DNA of 64,000 nucleotides, taken from positions 62,001 through 126,000 of the forward strand of contig ML769583.1 of the NCBI GenBank assembly GCA_009733575.1. The letters are read 5' to 3'. This DNA comes from Gymnopus androsaceus JB14 (lineage: Eukaryota > Basidiomycota > Agaricomycetes > Agaricales > Omphalotaceae). Below the pieces are notes generated by a model. The model worked only from the letters and a program-made list of their open reading frames with translations, had not been told where the DNA came from and made no database searches. Position numbers and translations under genes: made by a program. Shown piece after piece: positions 33,071-45,146 of the stretch (its first letter is position 1; each line of letters starts with the position of its first letter).

Positions 33071-35854
33071 TTACATCGCCAAGCTGGCCATACCGTTCTT
33101 GATAGACATGGTCATACGATTCTCGACAGGCATGGGTTTGCACTCGCACTTCATCTCGCGGGCATTAAGCCAGTTTACAAGGACAGTGCCGACAGACATA
33201 GGGCTGGGTGAGATCTTGGCAAATCTGGTGAGCTCGTATTCAGTGAGGGGGACATTCCACACGATCTAGATGAAAATAAATGATTAGTCCCAGAAAAATC
33301 AGCTTTAAAGCTTTATTTACTTCGCAATCTTCAAGCGGCCGTACAACACCACACGCAGTGCACTTGCGCCAGTCGCCTGTGAAAAAGACGCTGTTCAGGA
33401 CGGTGTTACCAAAAACGCAATGCTCTTACCACGACAGGTGAGCCAGGCGCGGCAGATTCTACATTGACTGTGGAACCGATCCTGCGAGGCATATTTCTCC
33501 TCATCCCATTCCTGTGTGAAAAGTGTGACTTGGGAACCGAAACAGCACATATGTGCACCTTACCAACATCGGACCATGGTTTCGTAGCTCTCCTTCATAA
33601 CGGAAACCTTGATACTTTCCAGCTGCAAGAACTTCGACCTTGACCTTATCAGAGAATTTGATCACATCATCCACGATGTCCTGAGGAACAGGTTCGTTGA
33701 GGTTAAGAGGCATGAGCTTTGCTCTTGGTATATTCTGCGACCTTGATCCAGTCATCAACCTATGAGATCGACAGGGTCACCATGATAGCCGAAGTGGTTG
33801 CTTAACATCGTACCTGAGATCCCCAAAGCCAGCGAGTAGCGTGGTCGGGGAATTTCTTCAAAGGGACAGTGAAGGCGGTCCTTGCGAGAGAATAATTGGG
33901 AATGTCACGTCCGATGACGATGGTCCACATGAATCCGACACGAGGGCCAATCAAGGGGTGCATAAAATTAAGATAAAGGAACTGCAATGAGAGGTAATTA
34001 GTAGGAAAAGGACCATGATAGAACATTCAACTTACTTGATTCATGAGATTCAAAGATGGCACTGCAGCAGCGCAGTAGTCGTCATACTGCTTCCATACCG
34101 CCGCACGCTCCTCTTCGGTCTTGCTCTTGAGTGAAGCAGGAGTCAGCTCAGCAGCAAATGTCGAGGAAGCCATTCCAGCGTTGATTCCAGGACTCAAAAG
34201 GGGGTTGGTAAATCCAACACCATCACCAACGGTGACCCATCCGGGGCCAGAGACGACTTGAGATTGGTAACTCAGTTGCTTACGGATGTACCAGGATGTT
34301 CCTGGTCCTGTTGCATTGTTCATTTGCCGTAAGCATCCAAGTGAAAATCGACAAGTGTCCAAGACATACCGTGATAGTCAGGAAGATGGGCAAAATGGCG
34401 CATCACATCTCCAAGCTTCTTGTACTTCTGTGTGATAAAGTTGAATCGGCGTTCACCCTCGGAGGAACCATAGCTAGCCAAGTCAGCTGGATACGCGGTG
34501 TCTTCTCGACAGGCGTATCCAATACTCCAGATGTATTTGATTTTGCAGCCGAAAATCTTGCACAACTCTTCAGTCTAGAATTAACGTATCCTCACTATCC
34601 TGCTAATAGCATTGAAAAAAATACTCACTGAAGGCATTTCATCGATGAGGTGTTCCCATCTCAGCATGATCGAAAACGTAGTGAATCATGTCGAGTAAAT
34701 TCTCCATTCGGGGAGTCGTGCCAAGAAATGAGACGGATGAGATACATCCATCCCTCGGGAAGCAAATGTGGCTTGTGTGGCCTCCTTCAAAGCCTTCAAG
34801 TTCCTAAGACAAGGAATGAATCGTCAGCGAAGCTCAACGGTGGCTTCATAATAGCTGACCTCTTGAATAGCATCTTCATTGATTGCTTCAAAGTACCCAA
34901 AAAAAGCATCCGTGTTGAAATTTTCGAATCGTTTGATACGCCCTGCTTTACTAGCGTATCGACGGAAACGACCGGTTCCATCAACTACGAGTGGGGATTT
35001 GGCAACGATTGCCTCTATCTTGTCAGATTGACGTATGATTGGGACCGTGTCTCCTTCTCCAGAAAGGATGGTCCTTTGAATGTCGGCAGCATAACCGTGC
35101 CAGACATTTACTCCAAGGCGCTGGGCGAAGACGGTGAACACGAGCTCAGACATACTTCTCTGATGAGGGAGAGAGTGTCAGAAAAGACAACAGACAGTCA
35201 TAAATTGGGATTCACATGCAATTGGTATCCGGGTGCTATGAAAGGAGGAGGCCCGTTGGTACAGAATGACTTGTAGTCATCCGAATTTTCGCGGTCCAAG
35301 AAGAAGAAGGAAAGTCCATTGTGGAGACTAAAGAAGCGCAAGAGGTACTGTTTAGATTGATCAGATTGACATACAACAACTTGAAGCGGGTCACAGTGTA
35401 CCTCGGCCTGCATGCCTGCTGATTTAGTCCATTGAGCGAAATAAGGAAGCGTCGATTCACCGATCTAAAATCAATTCGAAATTCAGTATCTTGTCGTCCA
35501 CGATGCTCCCACCTTCCACTGAGGTCTTAGAGCTTTCTCAAAAAGAGAGATCCTCAAATTCGCTTCTGGGTGGGCTTTACGAGCATGAATGGAGTAGATG
35601 AGTCCGTGAATACCTCCTCCGACCTAGCAAAGCTCAATTAACTGGGAGTGGAAGTGAAAATAGGAAATAATCCAACGATGGTGACGTCGTTCTCTGTAGC
35701 GGGCTCGCTCTGAACGTTCCCGGAGTTGAGGAGTTCAGCTAGATTATCGTTAATAACGGTGTGGCGGAGGGACCAAAAAGCTACACTTACTCTCCGTTAT
35801 GCTTGGGTTGGCTGCGACCTTGTCGCGAAAGGTAGTCTTGGGCAGAATAAACAT
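33071..35854 (-). CDS. Halogenase-like FAD-dependent oxidoreductase with C-terminal Cys-rich module
   Basis: Start MFILPKTTFRDKVAAN at 35854. The FAD-binding motif is VGGGIHGLIYSIHARK near residue 45, followed by IGESTLPYFAQW, which matches the IGExT region of flavin-dependent halogenases. Later landmarks: LLPEGWMYLIRLISWHDSP, IKYIWSIGYACREDTAYPADL, GPGWVTVGDGVGFTNPLLSPG (the second FAD contact, with the DGVGFTNP signature), and a closing CRICRAWLTC...CTACGVVRPLEDC zinc-ribbon-like module before VWNVPLTEYEL. About 10 introns of 45-65 nt. At about 34703 and 34645 the family-like reading needs +1 each (SPN-NLLDMIHYVFDHAEMGTP-DEMPS), so the copy may be inactive or the assembly has extra bases. 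Substrate unknown. Relatives decorate aromatic metabolites, but here no biosynthetic cluster is visible. Confidence 0.65.
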
Positions 35855-36223
35855 AGCTGCAAAGTGTGGAAAAGCAGAGTGCTAGAGACCTTACGAGTTG
35901 AACCTGGTCTTCAAAAAGCTCGCGTTTTAAGTAAATTTCAGTTCCAATTTACCATTTCAAGCCAGTAGTCTTGCAGTAACCATGGCAGGTCCCTCTAACT
36001 TTCAGGTTTTTTTTTCCTTTCGGAGTTAGGCTGCTTTCAAGTTTTTTGGTTAGCTGAATTGGAAGCGAAGAACCGCATGGAGACTCACAAATCACGGTTT
36101 CAACTCAAGCTCTCCCGAATACTGTACTGTTTCGATTGATTCGGCAGTCACAGGTCACGGAGGCCTTCAGAAAGTGCCGAAAATTTTTGGCGTGGCACGC
36201 TCAAAGCTTCGTCTTAATGAATA
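35855..36223. other. Promoter-side spacer of the flavoprotein gene
   Basis: About 370 bp upstream of the minus-strand flavoprotein start. T-rich tracts at 36005-36045. No gene. Confidence 0.45.
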
Positions 36224-36553
36224 TTGGCCCGTAGGGAAGCCGAGCGATTAAGACATGAATGTGCTATCGCTCTTGGATCCTCGATTGACTCCACTGCATC
36301 TCTAACTTATGGTTCCGCGATCAATTCTTATATTGAGTTCTGCCAAATTCATTCTTTCCCAATTACACCCACAGCGCGCGCGCTGACACTCAGCTTCTAC
36401 ACCGTATTCATGTGCCATCACATTGAACCCAGATCCATTGAACCCAGATCCGTTGACTCTTACCTCTCGGGAGTCTGCAACCGATTCGAGCCGTATTTCC
36501 CTGATATACGCAAAATCCGCCGTTCTAAGAATCGTGCTGCCGACGATTCTTAG
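36224..36553 (+). pseudogene. Tyrosine-recombinase N-terminal fragment (Crypton/integrase type)
   Basis: The frame reads ECAIALGSSIDSTASLTYGSAINSYIEFCQIHSFPITPTARALTLSFYTVFMCHHIEPRSVDSYLSGVC... and stops shortly after RKIRRS. The pattern TYGSAxNSYxxFC...P.TP...LS(F)Y.VFM.HHI.P.SV.SYLSG is the core-binding (SAM-like) domain of tyrosine-recombinase family proteins common in Agaricomycete genomes. The catalytic domain is absent. A short tandem duplication (IEPRS IEPRS, CATTGAACCCAGATC twice at 36421-36450) lies within. No ends of a mobile element are seen. Confidence 0.6.
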
Positions 36554-38334
36554 CCGTCTTCTGCCTGTCCCGATGAGATGTTTAGGCTGGCGTAACATCC
36601 CGGAAGCTGGCCGTCGATAGTGCCCAAACATGGGGAGGAGGCAGAGGAAGGAAGGAAAGAAAGAAGGGTCGAAACAAGTGAATATTCGGGATCAAGTTTT
36701 TAGAGCTCAGCAAGCGCTAAAGTCAAGAATCGGTTGAAACGAATATCGTTACAAGTTGTTATTTCTTCATATTGATTTTTGCTTTAATTGTACGTTTCGT
36801 CGAAGCCTGAAACCGGGATAGAAGCTGCAATAAAAGGTGAAACGGCCCACGAGAGGAAGACTGAACCTGCTTTATGGTACTAGTAGTACGTCCTACTTTT
36901 TGTTCTAGTTTCTTTCATGATCTTGAGCTGTAACGATAATCCAGGTTGCACCAATTCCAGCAAATGAAACCTGGCAAACAACTTGTGCTTCCGCATGTCG
37001 AGGTCGTTCCAGGATTGTGATGCTAATTTGGAGATGGTCGGTATCGCTGAACAAGCCGTCCATACTCACCTGGAGGCTAGAGGTTGGATCGAATTGCACA
37101 GTGAGATTTTCACTGCCATCAAATGCATGAAGTCGGACTCTGAAGCTCGCAGACCGAATGGCTACATTGAAAGCAGATTCTTCACAAGATTTGGCCACCC
37201 GCACAGATGCGACTACTAACATCACCGGCATTCGCTGCAATTTGCCTTTCCCCAGCTTCAGCTAGCTCTCTTTAGGTTACCAAGGCCCCTACATACGATC
37301 GTCCATATCTTATTACGCTCAGGCCGTTGGTATAGGCCCCCCTGATTTATCGCCTTCTGTGACTGGTTCCTCATCTAGAGGAGCTTGTGACTCGTGAACA
37401 CTGCAGCACCATCTTCTGCAGTTCCGCATCTGCATCGAATTCATTTGGATTATTTGGACCTCAAGCTCTCATGCCTTCGACGATACCAGACTCTGACTCC
37501 CGGAATCGTTACAGTGCTCTAACGTAGATTTCAGAACTTGCAACGAGACGTTCGGGATGTGAACATACTGCGCCCTTCTTCTCTTAACCGTTGACACCAC
37601 CGATTGCTTCCTGCTTCAGGGTCTCCCTCGCACTACGACAGTCGCACTTCCTACACCTTGTTTCACCTTACAGGAAGCGGCTTTCTGTGTAGAATTTGCA
37701 AGGAGTCCACATACAGCGCAGAAGACAGCCTCCACAGTTTGTATAGAATCGGACTCGGTGAGTGTCCTCAGTGGTTGCACTATCTAGTATCGAAATTAGT
37801 ATCAGAGCAGGAACTGGGGTTCGCGGAGGAGAGCTAATCATTCGAGCGCAATCATTACCATACGGGTTGATGTGTATCTGAATTGCTGTGGATCTCGCTG
37901 CTAGTCGGAGAGAAAGCAGGGTAATTATATGTAGGCCAGTCAATGATAAACAAAACAATGTGAGTCTGCCTACTTGGCACATCATCACTCAATCTTTTCG
38001 GCTGGCTTCTCGATCTTGACTCCTTCAATGCCAGTGCAACCTAAACTTACGATTTTCTTCGTTACTAGTAGAAACTTCATGTCGCTCTCTTACGCGAATC
38101 ATCTTCAGAAGAGCAAGTATTGGTAACCGTTATTGAGAAAACAAACTTCTATAGTTTTGTCTACAGATTTTTAATCTCTTCAAAGTGCTTGGGCAAAGAA
38201 AACAAGTACATGATCTAAATCTGATGGTAAGACGGCGGCGCGATGGTAGCTTATAATAATACAAAGTTTCATAAATCGACAGCCCCAGTGATCAAACAGT
38301 AAAAGCTGTAAACGTCTCTCTCATCGCAACTGCC
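36554..38334. other. Gene-poor stretch
   Basis: A 111-codon minus-strand frame (36905-37240, MQRMPVMLVVASVRVAK...) has a fairly natural composition but no recognisable family, and I cannot join it to neighbouring exons. Nothing else supported. GT-AG candidates are frequent, so a spliced lineage-specific gene cannot be excluded. Confidence 0.35.
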
Positions 38335-38980
38335 ATGTCCTCACCCACTAAGCACTACACTCCTCTTCCTTCGTACGATGAATCCAATACTACTGATATC
38401 GAGCAGCAAGCGGAGGCGGAGGCGGAGAGTAGCAATCAACTGGCGGCGGGACAGACTCAAGAGGAATTCTTGGATCCGATAATCTGCAATGTGAGCCAAA
38501 CTGCTACCATCCTTCCGAATGGTTTTGACCGCTGAAACTATGCTTAGAACCAATATGAACCGTTCAAAACTATCGGATACATGATCGTTGGGGCAGCCTG
38601 GCAAAGCTTCGCTCTTGTCGTATCAGGATCTATGATTCTGATTCCTTCTGCGGACATTCGAGCCCATTATGCTCTCCCCTTTCCAGCGATATTGGCCATC
38701 AACAGGTGCAATTGGAGGGGCAATAACGGTATTGGTCTTGCGTATCTGCGCCCAAATTCGGGGACCTCAGGCGAAAGTGAAAGCTAGTAAATTCATCTTC
38801 GTATTCCATCACGTACTGGGTTGTATCTTCCTATTGGATCCTGTTGTTGGATTGTTTTACGGACTTGAATTCTTGGTAGTTGTGTTGTTTTCCCTTATAG
38901 GTACCTTTATTGTATTCATTCTGGGATTTATTCTGTACTTTCTTTTTGTTTGGTTTATAAACCCTGATTGTATATGCTGA
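38335..38980 (+). CDS. Small multi-span membrane protein, unknown
   Basis: Three exons: 38335-38490, 38548-38619 and 38687-38980, about 174 residues. Start MSSPTKHYTPLPSYDE. The N-terminal 55 residues are hydrophilic and acidic. Three to four hydrophobic segments follow: around GYMIVGAAWQSFALV, GAIGGAITVLVL, HHVLGCIFLLDPVVGLFYGL and FLVVVLFSLIGTFIVFILGFILYFLF. The splice at 38619/38687 joins FALV to RYWPSTGA in phase 0 and removes a 67-nt intron with GTATCA...TTCCAG. No family recognised. The T-rich 3' exon agrees with strong hydrophobicity. Confidence 0.55.
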
Positions 38981-39668
38981 GCTTACGATAAGTAATAATA
39001 CTTACGAGTCCGCTGCATATTTATGCCGAGTTGAGTGAACCATCATGATGATCATGCAAGTTCATGTCAAGTATTTGGTGTACTTCTGGTCATATCTCTG
39101 CCTCGAATACACACTATTATCACAAGTTCAAGAGAGCGGCGGGCCAGGGCGGCATTCCCGCCGGGCACTCAAGGCCTAGGCCCCAGCCGGCGGCGGGACA
39201 CTGCCACAAGTTCCAACTCATTCTGATTTTACGATTCCGAAAAACCAACTTTAATTCTCTTGTTTCCAACCACCAAGTCTGTGGCCCGGCTCGAATTATT
39301 GTGGCGATACCTAGCACACTCTCTGCTACCACGTCCGCTGGCGATTCGACTTGATACAAACTTTTTCGCATTTAAATTCCCTTGACGGAAATTACCCGAT
39401 TAATTACGAGGCGAAATTGCTTGGATTCAGTATTATACTAGTTTGAATACGTGGTTGAAGGAATTTGTTTTGGAAACGGCACACAATCTGATTTGGCGCC
39501 ATCTCTTGCACGGATTTGGTTCAGTCGTTGTTGGATTGGAGTTCTGATTCGGAGCAAGCAAGGAAGCTTATTCGAACCTACTTGCAGTTACTGCGCCGAA
39601 TTCAGGTATGCTCTCGCTTGCTCTTTGACATTAAATGTTGACCGAGTTTCTTCTCTCTAGACTTTACA
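38981..39668. other. Upstream spacer of the LRR gene
   Basis: No supported gene. A small GC-rich patch (39,130-39,200) contains GCCGGC/CCGGCGG motifs in AT-rich surroundings. The LRR gene starts at 39669, just after a possible CT-rich intron or leader ending in CTCTAG. Confidence 0.4.
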
Positions 39669-42600
39669 ATGTCCTCTTCACCAATGCCGCCTGGCTCACC
39701 CATTCCTCCATCCTCCTTTCCTCCCCATCCTCCGCCGCCAGTCCGGAGGGCGTCTACCTCCTCCGTGACAATTCCCATTCCAGGCAGAAGCATCCTCAAA
39801 AAACCTCCGCCACCTCCCACTGGCCTTCTTTCTCGTATAACGGGTGGAATGGGCGGCTTTGGAAAGTTTTTCGGGGGAAACGGCAATAATAATTCAAATG
39901 CCAGCACGAATTCCAATCCACCCGTCACTGAACCTCCTTCAGACCGTAGCAGCACTTCTACTCCCCCTCCAGATCCTGCACTGAAACGTGCGCACTTTAT
40001 CCTTCCCCATATGGCCGTGGTTTACCCGATATCCAGCACTGCTCCTCCGCGAACACCTACAACGCAGATGGAGAAGAGAGCGATAGAGGAAAGGGAGAGG
40101 GAGAGAAGGAGAAGAGTTGTCAGTAGCGAATCTGGTATTCCAGAATCGTCTCCTGCGTCCAGCGAAGTTACTCCCATTAGTAGCATTACTACCGAATACC
40201 GATACGGACTACCTGCAGAATCTCGTCCATCGTCAAACGCCGGCGCTGCATCTTGGTGGAGCGTAGACAAGGTCGAAGCATTTTACAACGAATGTTGTGC
40301 TGCATGCGACGAAGTCCCCGATCCAGCCATCTCTCGAGCCTTGCTTCAACACAGCTCGTCTACCTCACTAACGACATTATCCACCAACACAACTGTATCC
40401 TTATCATCACTTGCTACAGCCACTACCTCCACCCCTGCTAAACCCCGGACGCTAGATCTTACCGGAGTCTCACTAACACCTCCACAAGCCGAAATCCTCG
40501 CGGATCTACTTTCCATCGAATGGGGACTTCGTACCCTCATTCTATGTGAATCAAACCTCGACCCAATAATACTGAAACCCATCTTACACGCTCTGCTCCT
40601 GCATAATACGTTGATATTCTTATCCGTTGCATCTAATGCCGGGCTGGCGTCCAAAACCGTAGCAGGAAAGGCGAGTGGGTATAGTCTGAACTTGGGAAAC
40701 ACTCTCAAAACGACGAGCTCCGGGTCGGCCATAGCTGGTGCTGGAGGACCAGTTACTGGCTGGGTCGTTTTAGAAGCATATTTAATGAGATCGAATTTAA
40801 AAGTACTGGATTTATCGAGGAACACTTTGGATAAGCGAGCAATGGAGGGAGTTGTTAGAGGTGTTTTGGGGTCCAGTGAAGGTGCGACGGCTGCGACTGG
40901 GACGCCTTCGACAACACCCACTCCTTCCCACTCATCGAACCACGATTCGCATTCAGCACCGACATTAATCTCACTCACCCTTGACGCAACCACACTCAAA
41001 TCCGGCGCTCTAGACGTCCTCGCGCGTGCTGTACGCACTTCTCCTTCCCTCCGTACGCTCTCGCTGCGGAATTGTCGCATTGGAAGCATGGGCAGTCGAG
41101 GTGGGATTGCCGTTAGTTTAATGATACGAGATTGGCCCGATACGGTCGTTGGAGCTTCCGGGCAGGTACAGTCTACAATTGGATTAACTTCAGGAATCTC
41201 GTCGGCTTCCTCCTCTGGAACCTCGACGCCAGACCAACAACCCTCAATCCCACCGAATAACCCAAGTCGCAGTCAATCTATTAACAGAAACCGACCCGCT
41301 ACGTTAACCAATCTCGACCTCGACATGCCACCTAGTCCGAGTCTAGGGAGTTTTGGGTCACCCTTACCTTCTTCCTTTTCGCGTAACCATACGCCCCGCG
41401 CACCTCCATCCTCGACTTCACTCTCAGCTAAACCGATATCGAAACCTCCACCTAGACATCCTCCAGTTAGTGAAGGTGTCCCTCCTCCTCCACCTGTCCA
41501 TCCCGCCAGTGCAAACGCCAAGGCTGGGATGCAAACGACGTATACGCCGTATGTACCTCGGTCAAAACGCGCAGCAGCTGCGCCTCCTACACCTACGGTT
41601 CCTGGCAAGGGAAATATGAGTGTCGCCACCCATGCGCTCAACGGCCCTAACGCTTCGAATTCTTATTCCGCCTCCTCCTCCACAACAGCAATGCATTAAA
41701 CACACCACCACTAACACCCATCACGCCGACTTTAACCACAGTTAGTCGCGGGGGAGTTACCGCTGCTGGTGCTCCCGCTTCAGCCGAAGCCGGGTGTGGT
41801 AAACTCGATTATACATGGAAGAGGAGGGGCTGGAGCTCAGCCTGTTCCGCCTTCAGTTGCAGCGTTACATTCGGCGTCGGCCGCGTTGTTATCGCAGGTT
41901 AGAGCTTTGGATGCGTTACCGAGGATAGGGAGCTTGAGGACGTTGGATTTGAGAGGGAATGAGCTGAGGGTGAGTTTCGTCGAGTCGATTTTTTCCTTTC
42001 TTCCAGTACTAACCTTCCCTTCAGTCCCACGTATCCTACCTCGCTCAAGTCCTCAAACGGAATCGGACGCTCAAAACGTTAAATCTGCAAGACAACAAGC
42101 TTGATCCCAAGGCATTAGCTGTCATTGCTGAAGCTCTCAAATACAACGCTGCTTTGGAAGAGTTGGATCTGGGTAGGAATCCTTGTTGTGGGGCTGTCGT
42201 GTCCTTCATCATCTGTGATACCCTCGGGCGCGAGTTCAGCCGTAGGACAGGTATTAAACTCCAACTCAACTTTATCTCGTGTTTCAACGGTTTCATCCAT
42301 ATCGTCGAATTCATCATCAACATCGAGCTCGTATGGTACCGGTTATAAGACTCCTACTGCAGCAGCCAAGAACAGCAGTGCGTTCTACTCTACTCAAGCA
42401 TTATCCGGCTCCGCTTCTTCCAACGTTCCACCATCCACCACCACCCAAGTCAACCTTGGGCTCGAAGGCATCCACGCCCTCCGGCTTGCTCTGGCTCTCA
42501 ACACCACTCTCACCCGATTATCCCTTTCCGCCACTCATCTCGGCGATGCAGGTGCGATAGCACTAGCAGAGTGGATGGGAGAGTATAATGGGTTAAGGTG

Positions 42601-44486
42601 GTTGGATTTAACCAGGAATTCAGCTGCAGAGTTGGGCTTGGGAGCTTCGTCTGCTGCTGCCGGTTTGGGTTTGGGAGAAGCAGGTGTGATGGCCCTTGCG
42701 CAGGGAGTCAAGGTGAATAGGACGTTGAGGTGTTTGGATGTGGAGGTTCCGCCCGGGGTTGAGGGTTATGCGAGGTGTGTGATAGTTTTGTTCTTGCGTA
42801 CTATTAGCTTTTGCTGACGCTACCTTTCTTCGTAGATTATCTCGAGAAATCCTCAACACGTGTATCAGAAACGTTGAAGCGAGCGCAAAGGAACAGGCAG
42901 AGCAGCTCGAGCGGGTGCAGGTTGCGGATCTAGACGAGGTAATCGAAGGACAAGAGCCTGCAGAGTGGAGAGTAACGAAGGATCCTGTTCACCGAGCACG
43001 AGACTGTGTTGTTGCTCTCGGGAAACACCTCGACTCTAGCGCTACTCTCGCTAACGATGCTAGTGCAGATGCAGCTGCTCTTTTACGCCGCTCCAAAACG
43101 TCTTTGGATGACCTAGCAAATGTTATTGCGGGGATGCTTGATTCCTCGTTCGATAGTACGGCCAAGGAGGAGAAGATGCGTGAAGTGCTCGAGTTGAGCG
43201 ATGAGCTTGGGAGATTGGTCGGTGAGGCTGAGAAACGGGAACAACAGGGTCAGGATGGATCAGATGCTGATTCCCAACTCACCCAGATGGCGCGAGACAG
43301 TGAAGCTGTGTTAGTCACACCACAGACTAGAGAGAAGCCCAGTTTACGTGTTCACGTACCGCAGAAACAACATCCCGAATCTGCCAAACCTGCTGAATCT
43401 CCCACCACCTTTGCTATCACCAATTCACCGACTAGTCTTTCTCCTACTGGTGCTACTCCTGCCCACGAAGACGAAGACGAAGACGAAGACGAGGATGCTT
43501 TTCCTATAACACCCTCCCGAACAGATAAAGGTAAAGCCCGCGCACCTCCACCACCAGTACGACACGAGCCAGTTCTTAGCCCGACTGCGGTCCTTTTGAG
43601 GAATGGGGTGCGAGGTGCTTCGAGCCTCGGTGGAAATGCTGGCCTTGGTTTGGCATTGGCAGAAAGTGAAGATGGGATGAGCGAGAGCGAGGGTGAGGGT
43701 GAAAATGGGGATGAAGGCGGTGGGGAAGGTGAAGACATTGAAGGGGAACCAGAGGCGGGAGTTAGGTAAATAAACACATTTCGACTTTAACTTGCGGAAC
43801 TGACCGTTTTTGTAGGTCACGGAACTGGGTCGCCGAAGAGGGAGAGGTGTTTCGGAAGGGCAACGTCCTGCTTGGTCCGGAAGAGATGGAAGGTGAATAT
43901 GCTGGAGAAGAGCTTCGTCGGGAGGTGAGTTGATTTTTTTACTGGCCTGTGCGGTTGCTAACCAAATCATTAGTTACTTGAGGCCATGGTTGAGCGACCA
44001 GCCCCACGATCTTTGCGATTGGATGATGCTGATGAATATGGTGTTGCACTACCATCTCCGAGTCCTTCCACTGCCAGTTCCTTACCTTCAACACCCATCC
44101 TATCGCCGTCCACGCCATCAATCCCTTCAAACCCTTCAATGTTGTCCGGACCTTCCACTCCACTTGCGACGCTCCCAGAAGATGGCTACCCATTCAACTC
44201 GACGAGATCAGGTGGGACGACACCAACGCAGGAGCTCATGTCTTTGGCATCTGCTTCCACAACGTCACCACCGTCCGCAGTAAGACCGTATGTTCCACGG
44301 ACACGGTCTGCGTCAGCTGCTTCTCAGAGCCAGGCCAAGATTGCTAATGGGTTGGTATTGGAGTTACAAGAGGGAACGGACGAGCAAGGTCAATCGAAAC
44401 CGTACATCTCACGGAGAAGATCTAGCGAAACTATGATTCGAGGAACAGGACCAGCTTCGGGGGTGGGTGTCGCGACGGAGAGATAG
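39669..44486 (+). CDS. PPP1R37-like leucine-rich repeat protein (putative PP1 regulator)
   Basis: Start MSSSPMPPGSPIPPSS at 39669. A proline-rich N-terminus holds RSILKK, a SILK-type PP1-binding motif, then KRAHFILP, placed like the RVxF motif of PPP1R37. Next comes WWSVDKVEAFYNECCAACDE and leucine-rich repeats (LRTLILCESNLDP, LKVLDLSRNTLDK, LRTLDLRGNELR, LKTLNLQDNKLDP, LEELDLGRNP, LRWLDLTRN, LRCLDVEVPP). The C-terminus is disordered and acidic (EDEDEDEDEDE). Introns include 41970-42024, 42775-42835, one after 43764 and one after about 43924. The order SILK, RVxF-like, EVIGAY-like helix, LRRs and a last repeat ending CLD(V/L) matches metazoan PPP1R37. Frame problems: a change is needed near 41640-41745 (missed intron or lost base) and +1 at the GGGG run 42190-42193. 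About 1,450 residues. Confidence 0.7.
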
Positions 44487-45146
44487 CGGGACTGATATAG
44501 TTAGGGGCCAGGTATAATTTTGTTTTAAGTACATAACTAAGCGTCAGTAGGATTGGAGGATATCAAGCACATACATACCATACAGCATTTTTCCGTTGTT
44601 CACTCACTCATTCATTCGATCTGAAGTTCTATTTTCTTTTTGAATACTCTTGTCCGTAATTTATAGCATGGTGAATAATTTTGTGGCTTATCCCCTCAGC
44701 TCAGCTCACCAGGACAAAACTAATTGTTAACTGTTAACTGTTATCTATAATCAGTATAACTTACTTAGACAGCGTGTGCTGAACTTGTATACAAAGGCAT
44801 CCGCTTGACCTTGTATCAAACCTTGATTTTCTGCGGCGCAGCGAGATTGGAGCTTTACAAGCTTCCTTGCAATGTCTCATGAATGCCACGGCGCAGTAAG
44901 TATATTCAATGTCCATTCTTCTATTAGGCTTAGGGCTCGAGGATTCTGCGTATGCTCACGGCCCCTAGGTACAGGGAAGACTGCCTGCCATACTGGGACA
45001 GATCAGCTGATTTGCACGACGCGTGTTTTACGGCAACTTGCACAGCTTTCCTTTTATAAAGGCGGGCGAAATTTGCGTGCTGCTCAAAGAATCTCTCAAG
45101 CCACACTTTTTATCAACCATCCAATCGTCGTATAGTTTATATCACC
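44487..45146. other. Intergenic stretch before Argonaute
   Basis: Contains the 3' end of the LRR gene and the Argonaute promoter. A run of TTAACTGTTAACTGTTA near 44726 is a short tandem repeat. A TATAAA-like element (TTTTATAAA at 45053) lies 90 bp before the Argonaute start. Confidence 0.45.

Noticed and set aside
36905..37240. Gene on the minus strand (111 codons)
   Set aside because: No recognisable family and no consistent neighbouring exons. Kept only as a remark.
40346..41089. 247-codon minus-strand ORF inside the LRR gene
   Set aside because: Shadow of the GC-rich, biased coding sequence on the other strand, which has clear LRR motifs.
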